From positions 83,673,918 to 83,737,917 of the forward strand of contig NC_084469.1 of NCBI RefSeq assembly GCF_027409185.1: 64,000 nucleotides of DNA, in the 5' to 3' direction. The number at the start of each line of letters is the position of its first letter. Within the stretch, counting starts at the first letter, position 1. A program made the translations under genes and the position numbers. Below, in pieces: positions 1-10,640 of this stretch. The notes beneath the pieces were generated by a model, which was not told where the DNA came from, did no database searches, and saw only the letters and a program-made list of their open reading frames with translations. Origin of the DNA: Cynocephalus volans (lineage: Eukaryota > Chordata > Mammalia > Dermoptera > Cynocephalidae).

Positions 1-545
1 CCATTGTGTAGATGTACCACATTTTCCGTATCCACTCATCTGATGATGGGCATTTGGGCTGGTTCCAACTCTTGGCTATTGTAAAGAGTGCTGCGATGAA
101 CATTGGGGAACAGGTATACCTTCGACTTGATGATTTCCATTCCTCTGGGTATATTCCCAACAGTGGGATGGCTGGGTCGTATGGTAGATCTATTTGCAAT
201 TGTTTCAGGAACCTCCATACCATTTTCCATAGAGGCTGCACCATTTTGCAGTCCCACCAACAATGTATGAGAGTTCCTTTTTCTCCGCAGCCTCGCCAGC
301 ATTTATCGTTCATAGTCTTTTGGATTTTAGCCATCCTAACTGGGGTTAGATGGTATCTCAATGTGGTTTTGATTTGCATTTCCCGGATGCTGAGTGATGT
401 TGAGCATTTTTTCATATGTCTGTTGGCCATTTGGATATCTTCCTTAGAGAAATGCCTACTTAGCTCTTTTGCCCATTTTTTAATTGGGTTGCTTGTTTTC
501 TTTCAATTGGTATGTTACCACCTCGTCTTGAACAAAAATGTCATT
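1..545 (-). mobile_element. LINE-1 ORF2 3'-end fragment, antisense
   Basis: On the - strand this reads as the end of L1 ORF2: the plus strand shows the familiar antisense text on a cube of small host-like phrases such as gctgcgatgaacattggg, caatgtatgagagttcc and gatggtatctcaatgtgg. It is clipped by the window edge. The 230-codon + frame here is antisense to L1 and not a gene. Confidence 0.85.
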
Positions 546-624
546 TCAAAAGTCTTTCCTCAGAGTTCTTACCATGTCCTCATCTTTCTGCCTCTAAGTT
601 TTGATGGCTTCCCTAAATCTGTCT

Positions 625-716
625 TTTTTTGGTGGCTGGCTGGTGTGGGAATCCGACCTCTTGACTTTGGTGTTATCAGCACTAGCTCTAACCAAGTGGA
701 CTAACCCGCCAGCCCA
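625..716 (-). mobile_element. tRNA-Ile-derived SINE, monomer
   Basis: Starts with a T-run (the reverse-complemented tail) and ends at ccgccagccca. On the - strand it has a tRNA-Ile-like head with A-box (TAGTCCACTTGGTTAGAG) and B-box region. Confidence 0.85.
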
Positions 717-1482
717 CCTACACCTGTCTTTAATAGATTCTACTTCATTTGAGGTTTGAAAGTCTCCAGTTAAATCTATTCCTGCCTGCATCATAGCCTT
801 ACTCTCTTTTTTGGGTCTTGACAAACATACTTTTGGACCTTTTGTCTTCATCTGTGGGTTTGTCTTCCCACTCTATCTTTTTCAACTTATGGGAGTTCAC
901 GGCCCCTCTGTCTAGGTTGAAGTCTAAGGATTGTCTTTAGAATCTCTGTCTTTCTGGACTGGTTTTCCACTTCTCGGGATGGAAAATCCAGTTGTTTCAA
1001 ACTGATAGAAATCTAGCCTTGGGACAATCAGTCAAGGCCAGTTTGGTAGGGCCAGAGTTCCATAGTACAAACATGGCTGCTGGGAGTCTACTGATGTAGA
1101 CTGTGTTAGGGGCATTCCTGGAAAAGGCAGAATGTTTGCTAGCCAGGAACTCACCCGAGAGATGCCTGCTACACTCCATAGACAAGGCATTGGAAGAAGT
1201 TATGATGTTCTTGTAAACAAGACAGAGAAACGTGAGCTGAATCCTGGAGAGTTGGGTTTGCTTGTAGGTAATCAAGCAACCAGACCCAAAGAGGGTAGAC
1301 TGATGTCAGCCTGGAGGCAGGTCACCAGTAGTGAGCTGAAGGGCTCTGTTCTCCTGGCCCTGATTTTAGAATTTCTCTCAATGATGCAGGTGAATTATTT
1401 CTAGAGTGCTGGTGTCCATATAAACAGAGGCTATAATCCTGGCTTCCTTGGTACTATCAGGCTACATTAAGGAAGTGGTACC
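717..1482. other. Unassigned intergenic sequence
   Basis: I see no gene, RNA or repeat that I can name. Open frames here are short and without recognisable motifs. Confidence 0.5.
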
Positions 1483-1575
1483 TGTGGTTGGTTAGCTCAG
1501 TTGGTTAGAGTGTACCAAGGTCCAGGGTTGGATCCCTGCTCTGGCCAGTAGGAAAAAAAAAAAAAGAAAGAAAGA
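1483..1575 (+). mobile_element. tRNA-Ile-derived SINE, internally deleted
   Basis: GGTTGGTTAGCTCAGTTGG A-box, then a jump from ttagagtg to taccaaggtcc, losing the anticodon arm, then the B-box and an A-rich tail decaying to (AAAG)n. Confidence 0.85.
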
Positions 1576-1589
1576 AAATAGTACATACC

Positions 1590-1688
1590 TGTCTTTTTTT
1601 TTTTGCAGCTGGCTGATATGGGGGTCAGAACCCTTGACCTTGGTGTTCTAACACCATGCTCTAACCAACTGAGTTAACCAGCCAGCCC
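1590..1688 (-). mobile_element. tRNA-Ile-derived SINE, monomer
   Basis: T-run followed by the reverse complement of the full SINE head (gctggctgatatggggg to ccaactgagttaaccagcc). It lies tail-to-tail with the + strand copy just upstream. Confidence 0.88.
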
Positions 1689-2929
1689 CACACTTGTCAT
1701 TTTTTGGCCACCCTCCATCAACTCCCCTTCTAGAAAATACCAGTCTTCATGGGATTGTAAATCCAGGAATTGATCTCCCACAGCAGCAGTCAGTTGGGTT
1801 CCCAGCAGAGATATCCTGGGAATGAGTGATGCAAAGATGGGAAAATGGCTGGAGTCAATCATCTCTTCTCTCACCCCAGCCTTTTCTCTGTTTTTTTTTT
1901 TTTCCTGGGATTCCATTTAGTGACTGTTGGACTTGGATTTGTCCTTTTGTGACTTATCTGTTCTGTCACATTTTCTGTCTTCTACCCTGTATTCTGGCAG
2001 ATTTCCTCTCTTTTATGATTCGTTTGAACATTTTATTTCAGCTATCATATTTTTAATCTCTAATTGCTTCCTCTTGTTTTCTGATTATTCTTTTTTCAAA
2101 TCAACCTGTTCTGGTTTTATAAAATCTTTCTTAAATCTCTTTGAGTCAAGTTTTCCTTCATTCCCTTATTATCTTTGTTTCTACCATAGTTTGTTTTTTA
2201 TGTCTGTATATCTTGGTCTTGCTCTTTCAGGCTCCTGGTTCTGCTAATATCTTGATGATCTTTGGTTGTCTGGCCATATTTAAGAAAGAAGGTCTATGTA
2301 ACTGGGTGGCTTCTCCCCAGTAAGAATCCTGACTGGGTGCTCTGGGAATGTGGTGGGGGAGGATGGGAACTGATTTTTAGGATGAAGCCACCTGATTACC
2401 AGAATGAGGACTTTACTCTGGGGCACCAATTCGAAGATGAAAAGCCTTAGATGTGGATTGTTTAATTTCTTTAGAGAAGAGCTGTCAGGGACTTGTCTGT
2501 TTACTTTTGCCTGAGGGTAAATGCCAGCTGCCTGTACTTGCTGGGTATGTATATGAGGGACTGGGGGTGGAGAAAATCAGGTGGGTACAGTTGATCCACT
2601 GGCAGAGCTTGCCCGGGTTCCCACAGTCTGACTGGCAGCCCTGCTCTGCGGCCTGTTGTTTCTCTCTTAATCCTCTCCCATCAGCTTTCTGGCTTCAGAT
2701 ATGTACTGACTCTCTCATCCATACATGGTACCCACTTGTCTTCAAGATATGGGTTTTTTGTTTTTGTTTTTTTGTACTTCTGTTCCTTTAATATAAAGTC
2801 AAGGCAGAGAGAACATGTCTGGTTCATTAATAAAAATTTTAAAAACCCCACACACATTTAGTGCTTTTTATCTCACAAGTAATATTTCTAGCAAAAGAAC
2901 TATAACTTAATGTACTATTTTCATTAAAA
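1689..2929. other. Unassigned AT-rich intergenic sequence
   Basis: T-rich sequence with overlapping short open frames rich in Phe/Leu/Ser, as expected from composition. I see no gene. Confidence 0.5.
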
Positions 2930-3400
2930 TAAATAACTTGTTTTTTATTGTTTAAAAAAGTATACAAGTAATATACAAAAAATGCTGCTTATAAAAATGC
3001 AGATACAACGTAAATTTTATTAATACAATTATTAATAGAAAATAATAAATTCTTTTAAGTGTAAATCCAAGTACAAAAACATGTGTACTATAAAGGGAGA
3101 ATACCCACTTCTTTTTTCTCCATCCCTGTTCTGCTCTTTTCCCAGGAAATAATTGGGTGTATACCCTTCTCAACTATTGCTAATGGATTTCCATATCTAT
3201 GTCTGTCCGTCTGATTATCAGTCTGTCTTTTTAATTTAAATGGAATCAAATTTTGTGTGGTGTTTTGTGAATTTTTTTTTACCTGGCCATATGCCTTGGA
3301 TAGTTTTCCATTTCGGTAGATGTAGAGCTACCATTCTTTCCTCTACCGGTTGACATTTAAGTTAAGTAGTTTGCAGTTTTTCTTTTTCTAAAAAGAAAAT
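2930..3400 (-). mobile_element. Old LINE-1 3' fragment, antisense (tentative)
   Basis: Text such as ccttggatagttttccat followed by a T-rich targeting region resembles the antisense 3' part of old mammalian L1 elements. It is divergent, so edges are approximate. Confidence 0.5.
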
Positions 3401-3734
3401 CTATTCTTTTCTCATTCCATTGACCTCTTCCCATCCAAAATGAGAAATCCTGTCATATCTGTAAAGAATCCCAGTGGATTAAACTGAAAAATCTTATTGG
3501 ATAAAATATAGCAAGTTGAACAGATCATACATTACATATGATAATGTTTAGAAGTGCAGTTCAAATATCAACCAAGAGAAATACTAAAACTTCTTTATTA
3601 AAATTCATGTTATCCTAGCCCAGTTAATGCGTGAGTGGAGCAGAATCAAATCACATTTATTTTGCTCAGATTTAAGGAGACAAGCTAGTTTTCATTTCTT
3701 CTCTCAAACATATTCATAAGAAATACTCAAGTTT

Positions 3735-3807
3735 AAAATGTCCTTGTTTTATGCAACGGTTTCCGTAGTGTAGTGGTTATCACGTTCGCCTAAAATGTCC
3801 TTGTTTT
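3735..3807 (+). pseudogene. Retroposed 5' half of tRNA-Val with target-site duplications
   Basis: Bases 3759-3791 match mature tRNA-Val (AAC/CAC isoacceptors) from nucleotide 1 to U33 (GTTTCCGTAGTGTAGTGGTT and on), stopping exactly before the anticodon. The copy is flanked by perfect direct repeats AAAATGTCCTTGTTTT at 3735-3750 and 3792-3807. The first is preceded by TTT, the LINE-1 endonuclease consensus TT/AAAA. There is no poly(A) tail. Eight extra bases (atgcaacg) sit between the left repeat and the tRNA. It is not a functional tRNA gene because the anticodon and 3' half are missing. Confidence 0.9.
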
Positions 3808-4294
3808 TCCCTACTGTTCTTTTCCTACTGTTTATTGCCTGTTTTTCTTAATTTATTCTCCATATTCTAAGCCCTTGCTTTATCAGTCATTCTTTTTGTT
3901 ATAGGTCTTGAATTTGGAATCAGTTTAACCTCAAGGGACTATCAGAATTTTAATATCCAGACTAACCCCGTTTAAGACAATGGGCAATCTATTGACAAAA
4001 ACACAAAATTTGGGGACCCAGATCCACACACTCCCTAGAGAAAGATAGAAGTCTCCACTTTTAAAGAGCAGAAATCCTTTACATGGCCAGTTCTGGCAGG
4101 TCTTCAACACTGTTCCACACCGAAAGGTTTTGAGAATTCTACCATGCTTAGACTAACACTGAATTTTATTGTCTGTGTAGCAGAATGACTTTACTCCCCG
4201 TCTTCACATTTCTTCATCTGTAGAAACCTGGTCCTCACTGGGCCCTCTGCAACATCAGGTCAGAACTCCAGCTGACACCTGGCTTTTAACAAGA

Positions 4295-4535
4295 ACAGCT
4301 CCCATTCACTGAGCACTTAACTATGTACAGGCACTGTCGTGTGAGTTTCACATTCATTATCCATTTAATCCTCAAACAATCCCATGCAACAGGCCTTGGT
4401 GGGGAAACCTAAGCTCAGGGAGGTTAAATTACTTGCTGAAGTCACAAAGTATATAAATGGGAGAGCTGGGTTTCAAACCCAGGCACCTGCCTGGTGCCAA
4501 AACCTGAGCTTTTATCCTCTATGCTACACATTCAC
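4295..4535 (+). repeat. MIR SINE
   Basis: Near full MIR: cactgagcacttaacta, then ccatttaatcctcaaacaa, ggttaaattacttgctgaa and gctgggtttcaaaccc, in MIR order. Confidence 0.85.
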
Positions 4536-4611
4536 CACTTAAACAATGAACCCTCATGAGCACATGAGAAGAGAAACCTGCAGACACCACCTACTAGGTG
4601 GGTAACTGGTA

Positions 4612-5263
4612 GGCTAGATAGATAACGGCTCCCCAAAAGATATTCATATCCAAATCCCTGGAACACGCAAATGGCAAAAAAGGATTTTGCAGATGTGATT
4701 AAGTTAAGGATTTTGAGATGGAGAGATTATCCTGGATTATCCAGGTCGGACCCTCAATGCAGTCACGTGCATCATTATAAAAGGGATGCAAAGGCAGATC
4801 TGACACACACAAAGAAGAGGATAAGGCAGTGTGATCATGGAGCCAGAGACTGGAGTGATGCAGCCACAAATCAAGAAATCCAGCAGCTACCAGAAGCTGG
4901 AAGATGCAAGGAATGGATTCTCCTCTAGGGCCTCTGGAGGAAGTATAGTTCTGCTAACACCTTAATTTGGCCCAGTGATATCAGTTTCAGACGTCTGGCC
5001 TCCAGAACTGTGACAGAATACATTTTTTTTTTTTTTTCCTGACTGGTAAGAGGATCGCAACCCTCGGCACGGTGTGGTCTGCACCACGCTCAGCCAGTGA
5101 GTGCACCAGCCATCTCTATATAGGATCCGAACCCAAGGCCTCGCTGCTACCAGCGCCACACTCTCCCGAGTGAGCCATGGGGCCGGCCCAAATTTCTGTT
5201 GTTTTAAGGCACTAAATATGTGGTAATTTCATACTATAGCCACAAGAATCTAACATAGTGACT
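4612..5263 (+). mobile_element. MLT1-type MaLR LTR, interrupted by a SINE
   Basis: Shows the MLT1 order: gctccccaaaagatattcat, a gatgtgattaagttaagg block, cctggattatccaggt, gccagagactggagtgatgc, cctccagaactgtgacag and, after the SINE, aaatttctgttgttttaagg. A long-dead endogenous retroviral LTR with no coding capacity here. Confidence 0.8.
5020..5190 (-). mobile_element. Dimeric tRNA-derived SINE nested in the MLT1 LTR
   Basis: Poly-T, then the reverse complement of two tRNA-like halves: cagtgagtgcaccagcc (inner) and cgagtgagccatggggcc (outer). It splits the MLT1 LTR inside its cagaatacaaatttctg stretch, so it is younger than the LTR. Confidence 0.88.
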
Positions 5264-5269
5264 GTGTGT

Positions 5270-5410
5270 CTCCCTAGGCCTCAGTTTCCTGATCTGTAAA
5301 TAAGAATATTAATAGTACATAATTAGTATTTTAAAAAACTTACGAATTTAAAATGCTTGGCAGGGTGCCTGGCACAAAGTAAATGCTCAACAGCGATTAG
5401 GTAGTGTGAC
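5270..5410 (-). repeat. MIR fragment
   Basis: ctaggcctcagtttcctgatctg, then tgcctggcacaaagtaaatgc, the diagnostic 3' half of MIR. Orientation is approximate. Confidence 0.7.
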
Positions 5411-7140
5411 TACTAATGGGCTCTGATAGGATTATGTATGGGGAGCTTAGGAGCACATGGACGGGCAACTCAACCAACCAGTGTCTGGTTCATATAGCCA
5501 TCCAGTCAGGTTAACAGGGCATTTTAGAAACAAATTGAAATTAATTACAAGTAACAATATATGGCATTTATGACTAAATGGCAGAGAATGGACAAGAAAG
5601 TCTCTACTTCCAATTTTTAAGTGACTGCAGCCATCAGGGAAACACTTTTCTTATAGTAACTCTTGTTACCTGGTAGATGCCTCAATAACTTTCTTATTTT
5701 TCTGGATCTGATGCTGAGTGGTCATTCCAGGACACATTAATTAATAAACATAAAAGTAAACACTGCAACTGGGAATTCTAAGTGTCAATGCAGTTGCCTG
5801 TCAGGAATATAATCAATGACCAGCAAGCACACTTTGCTCTATTGTCCATAGAAATGAGCAGAGGGAGGGCTGGATTGATCTAGAGGTGGGTCCCAGATGG
5901 CTAAGGATTATTTCTCTCTGGAGCGGGGGCCAGTGAGTTTGCCTTTGAGGTGTTCCCATTTGTTCATCCAGCTCCAAGAGACGTCATCACTGTCATTGCG
6001 GGTTGCTCTGGGCAAGAGGTGGAGGAGTTAGCAGCATGGCCTGGAGTGGCTCTCAGTGGGCCTGGGCCAGCTGACATACGCCACTTAGGTTTCCAAGGAG
6101 CCAAGCTGTCTCCACTCACGCACGGCTGATGCACTTGTGGCTAAATGCAGTGCAGTCAGGGCCCGGGGCCAGACTCAGGGCAGGAAATAGAATGCCACCT
6201 CCATCACCAGGGAAACAATGGTCTGCGTGCATGATTTAAACTGGGGCCAACGAAAAAGCTCAAAGGGATGGTCAGCAGAGGAAGGGAGAGCAGAGGGTGG
6301 CTTGCACGATGTTGTCTTGGGTTATAACTGTTGACAAGCCACTTAGCTGCCCCCAGATTTAAGTTTATCTGTGATAAGATGGAGGTAACAATATTTACGC
6401 ATCTCACTGGAGACTTATGAAAACACTATTTCTGACAGACCAGTTGGGATCCATGGATGGAAGGTGGTATGTAAGTGCAGACGATAAACTTACTTTGTGT
6501 TTGTGTTTTCAGCAGTGCATTAGGGGCATGTAAGACCCTCCAGAAACCACTTTTAGAGTCTCATCGAAAACAAACAACAATTAAAAACTAACAGCTCTTG
6601 GTTTTATGTGCATGGATTTGTCTGGTTTTGTACGGGTTTGGGGGAATTGCATGTGCTTTTCAGACTTAAGAACTGTTTTCCAAACCTCTTGCCGCGATTA
6701 GTAACACAGGTGCTTAAATCATTTGAGAATGCTGTAGTTGGTGATTGTTCCCAAACGTTTGCCAACATTGCTTTAAAAAACTCCCAAATTAATTCTACTG
6801 TGTAGTTTATGAGTTGGGTGTGGAGTCTGGAACATTTCTTCCCAAGTTAGATGGGGAATCTATTTAAAAAACAAATAATTGCTCTTTCCCCATGAGATTT
6901 GCTATTTCTGAGTCCTCCTCCTGAGCCTGTTTAATGTACATGCTTTTGTTCATTTAAGCCTAAGCAATTGACCTCAGACCTCCCTGTAAGGTTATGAAAT
7001 GTTGTTTTCTGTCAACTGGGGTCCTGAGGGAGTCTATTGCTCTGTGTTCTTGGTTAATTAAACCCCTCTCTTGTGCATATTGTCTGTCTAGAAAAATTCC
7101 TCCATGTGTAGGTGAACGGTGACCATTACAGAAAAACAAA
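5411..7140. other. Unassigned intergenic sequence
   Basis: Mixed-composition DNA with no recognised gene or repeat. The stretch 5990-6200 is GC-richer and could be unique conserved sequence. Confidence 0.45.
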
Positions 7141-7367
7141 CTTTTGCTGATTACAAATTATACACTTAATTTTTTTAAAAATTAGAAACAAGATACAAAT
7201 GAATATAGAAAATACAGATCATCTGCAATTCTCTCATTCTGGCATACATGTATATATTAAACAACAATGGGATTCCAGTGTATGTACTTGCTATTTTGCG
7301 ACCTCCTTTGGGGGTTAAGTTTTCATCTGTTGGATCTGGGAAGAGCGTCATTGATCCTTGGAGTTGT

Positions 7368-7425
7368 GGGCTGGCTGGTTAGCTCTGTTGGTTTGTGCGT
7401 GGTGCTGGTAGATGCTTAGAGTCTC
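7368..7425 (+). mobile_element. tRNA-Ile-derived SINE, 3' truncated
   Basis: GGGCTGGCTGGTTAGCTCTG head with tggtgctgg, then lost before the B-box. No A-tail. Confidence 0.7.
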
Positions 7426-7654
7426 CTGCTTCTGTTGCAAGCCTGTGGGGTGGTGGAATGAGGATCTCAGAACTTCAGGCAGCAGAAGAACTTTCAAAGA
7501 TTTGTTCTCTTAGATGTTACTTTACTTCCTTAGCACTCCGTGTTTTGGCAGCAGACGCATCCCAGAAGTGGTAAACGCTTGCTGATTTGAGCTTTCTGAG
7601 TGGCTGCTGGTCCATTTGTACCTTGCTGCCTGTGCCTCTCATTTCCTCTTCCCC

Positions 7655-7990
7655 TTTTTTTTCATGCTAACAGAATCCAATTAAGGTATAATTCATATGC
7701 AGTGCAATGTACACATATTATATCCTGTGGAATTTTAACTATGCATGCACCCATGTGACCACTGCCCAAGACAGAAAACATCCCCAGCATCCCAGAAGTG
7801 GCTTTGTGTCCCCTCCAAGTCAACCCCCTTTCTCCCCTTGGCTAATCACTTCCATCCATTCCTAAACACTCTATTACATTTTTCTCCACTTCAAACATTC
7901 CATTGGATTGTATCTTGCTGCTTTGGGTCTAAATTTATCTGCCTTATTTCCTGGACTACCCTCCTAAAGATCCCACCTGCTGAATAAGCT
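7655..7990. mobile_element. Old LINE-1 3' UTR-like fragment
   Basis: aattaaggtataattcatatgcagtgcaatgtacac and following text resemble the 3' end of old L1 elements (the same family as 23675-23870). Edges approximate. Confidence 0.6.
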
Positions 7991-8039
7991 GGGCCTCTGT
8001 TGACACTTCCTGACCTGAGGGCAGTCCCTGTACCATCAC

Positions 8040-8200
8040 CCCCACCTACCAGGCTCCACCTGGGGCTTGGTTCACTTTGTGTCCTCACCAGAACTGCCTT
8101 TCCTTGGCTTCCGCAAGTCTCACCCATCCTTCAAGGCTCAGCTCAAGTCTCATTTCCTCCAAAAGCCCTCCCCTATATGTTTGCTTCCCTCTGACATCCT
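8040..8200. repeat. LINE-2-like fragment
   Basis: Contains cttcaaggctcagctcaagtc and tttcctccaaaagccctcc, characteristic of L2 3' ends. Confidence 0.6.
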
Positions 8201-8795
8201 GAATTAGTTGGCACCATGTGGCTGAGTTTCTGCAAAGACTTGGGGCCACGGAAGCCCTGTCCAGCCACTGTGCCATTCCTACTTATGATTCCTGATGACC
8301 ATTTATATCCTGCAACAGACATTTTCCCAAACCCTTTGGTCCTCACCCATTCTCTCGTATCATGGGGCTGGCCGAGGGTCTGTCACTCCTCAAACCCCAG
8401 ACCCTGCTCGGTGTCTATCTCTCCCCTTTTTCCTTCCCCGCTCATGGGATTTTGCTACCCAAATCAACAAAGTCCTTTACTGCCTCTGCTACCAATACTT
8501 CAGATTTGGCACCAAGAAATCCTGGGACTGGGCTCTCCTCAGACGGTAGGGGTAAGCTGAGGGGAGAGAATTTGTGAAGATGAAGATAAAATTATTTTTA
8601 TCAGATACAGGGGGGCTGGAAACATGGGTACTTAATACAAATTCGCCTCATCCCACCCATATTCTTTGCACCTAAGCAGTTAGTGACTATCTCACTTTCT
8701 CTGTTGTTCTGATGTGTTAACCTCACTCCCATACAGAATTTTGGGATTTTCCATGGCACAAGCAGAGCTCTTAGTCATGAGTTGGCATAGTCAAA

Positions 8796-8949
8796 GACTT
8801 TAAATAAGACATTTCAGCTAAAGTGCTTAGCAACGGGTTTGCCCATGGTCAGGCTGAGAAAAGTGAGCTGATATAAAAAACATGCAGTCCTTTCTCTGAT
8901 TCCTATCAGCCAGGGCAGGTGAAGCAGGGTCCTGAAGTGATGCAGGTGT
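8796..8949 (+). repeat. Local duplicate block, copy A
   Basis: About 150 bp alignable with 10473-10624 in the same orientation, sharing cagctaaagtgcttagca, catggtcaggct and gaaaagtgagct. Copy A starts in the middle of a MIR tail that is complete in the other copy. Confidence 0.7.
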
Positions 8950-9349
8950 TCCAGAAACCCTCCCCTCTGCAGCGAACAGAGGCCCTGGAGCTGTCCGAGG
9001 CCCAGCTCCACACTGACTCTCACTGTGAGCCTTACTTAGTCTCTTCACGAGTGAAATGGGGATAACAATCCAGCCACCTCAGATGAGCAGCCAATGTGAG
9101 GACACATGTCAAAGCACTTTGCAGATGGAGACACCTCACCAGTGTGAGCTGGCAGAAGAGCCGGCAGTGCGATGCGTTGACATGAAGCTGGTTGGCCTGG
9201 TTCCAACTCGCCAATGTAATTGGGTTTTCTGAATTGGCAGTTGACAAATGCAGCCCCCCAGAGACAAAGTCAGGTTCTGGACAAAACCAGAAAATTTCAG
9301 TTAGACTACTTGCAGTTGTAAGCAAACTCTGGGGTCTGACTGCCTGCAT

Positions 9350-9540
9350 TTAAATCCAGGTTCTTACACCGACTTTGGAAAGTGCCTTTATCACAGCAAG
9401 CCTCAGTTTACTTGTCTGTAAAATGGGGATAATAGTCCCTTCCTCCAAGAATTGTTGTGAGGGGCAAATAAGGTAATTTAAGTAAAGAAATAGCACAGTG
9501 TCTGGTGCACAAAAGTGCTCAATAAATATTAGTGCTTTAT
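9350..9540 (-). repeat. MIR
   Basis: aagcctcagtttacttgtctg, gtaaaatggggataatag and gtgctcaataaatattag in MIR 3' order. Confidence 0.8.
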
Positions 9541-9550
9541 TGCTCAGCAA

Positions 9551-9590
9551 ATGAATGAATGGATGGATGGAAGGATGAATGAATGGTTCC
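9551..9590. repeat. (GAAT/GGAT)n microsatellite
   Basis: Interrupted tetranucleotide run: atgaatgaatggatggatgg and on. Confidence 0.8.
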
Positions 9591-10192
9591 TGGTCCGAAT
9601 TTGGCTCCTTTGGGTACTTTTTTGTTCTTTTCTAGTATTTTCAGGCTGATTCCATCTGACCTTGCTTAGGCAGGGAACAATTGGACTAGGCATGTGGGGA
9701 AGGAAGAGGTGAGATAAAAAGACTTCAACCAGGCATGGGAATGCTGGGTATGGAAGACAGTGAGATCCCGGGAGCAAACCCACCAACCACTGAGAGTTTG
9801 CAAGAGTTTGCAACCACAGCCAGGCAAGGTTTCCATGTAGCTTTCATTTCCCTCTCTGCTTCTTCAGGGAGGCCAACTTGATTTTGGTTTTATTCCCAAG
9901 CACAGTTCCTTTGATTCATCCTGGCAGGACTGTGGCTGTGGTTTTATTATCTTTCTGAGTGGCCGGGATGAGGCAAGTTGTAGACATTTTACTATGAAAG
10001 AATAAGCAACCAGTATTGATATCTGGGAGTCCCTGCCCCTCAGCCCCCTCCCCATCTCCTCAAACAACTGTCAGAGCTGAGCCTGTGGGGCATAGGCCAA
10101 ACTCGCCCCCCTCCACATACATAACACCTCTCGACCCAAAGAATAAGGGCAGGGAGTTCCGTGGTCACTCTGAGGGCAACAGTTTTACCATC

Positions 10193-10312
10193 TGGTCCTG
10201 TCTTTGCCACTGATTTTCTGTGTGACCTTCAGTAAGTCCCTTTCCCTCTCTGGGCCTCAGAGTCTCCATCTACAAAATAAGGAAGATGACCCTTACAGCA
10301 TCTGAGATCCCT
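10193..10312 (+). repeat. MIR fragment
   Basis: Contains ctgtgtgaccttcagtaagtc, ctctgggcctcagagtctcc and acaaaataaggaagatga. Confidence 0.7.
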
Positions 10313-10349
10313 CTTGTCTCTAAAATGGTGTCAGTTATGAACATGGAGT

Positions 10350-10510
10350 TAGAATTCTGTCTCCTTTGTGTTCTGACTGTGTAGCCTTGGCAAGTCACTT
10401 AAGTTCTCTAGATTGTTCCCTCCCTGTAAAATGGGGACAATAAATAATAATCTGCCACACAGGGTTGTTGTAGATTTTAAATAAGGTATGGCAGCTAAAG
10501 TGCTTAGCAC
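10350..10510 (+). repeat. MIR
   Basis: Contains ccttggcaagtcacttaag, gtaaaatggggacaataa and aaagtgcttagcacagg. Its tail merges into duplicate copy B. Confidence 0.8.
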
Positions 10511-10624
10511 AGGGTCTGGCCATGGTCAGGCTCAGAAAAGTGAGCTAATATCAAAAGCCTACAGCCTTTGTTTGATTCCTGTCAGTCAGGCTAGGTAAAC
10601 TGTGGTCCCAAAGTGATATGTGTG
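10473..10624 (+). repeat. Local duplicate block, copy B
   Basis: Same-orientation partner of 8796-8949. This copy contains the rest of the MIR upstream, so it is probably the parent. Confidence 0.7.
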
Positions 10625-10640
10625 TGTGTGTGTGTCTGTG
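10619..10640. repeat. (TG)n microsatellite
   Basis: About 10 TG units with one C interruption, at the right edge of duplicate copy B. Confidence 0.85.

Noticed and set aside
12-704. 230-codon + frame at the left edge
   Set aside because: Antisense reading of LINE-1 ORF2 followed by a SINE.
1483-1575. tRNA gene from the A- and B-box-like sequences (also at the other SINE sites)
   Set aside because: Cloverleaf is broken, copies carry A-tails and target duplications; these are SINEs.
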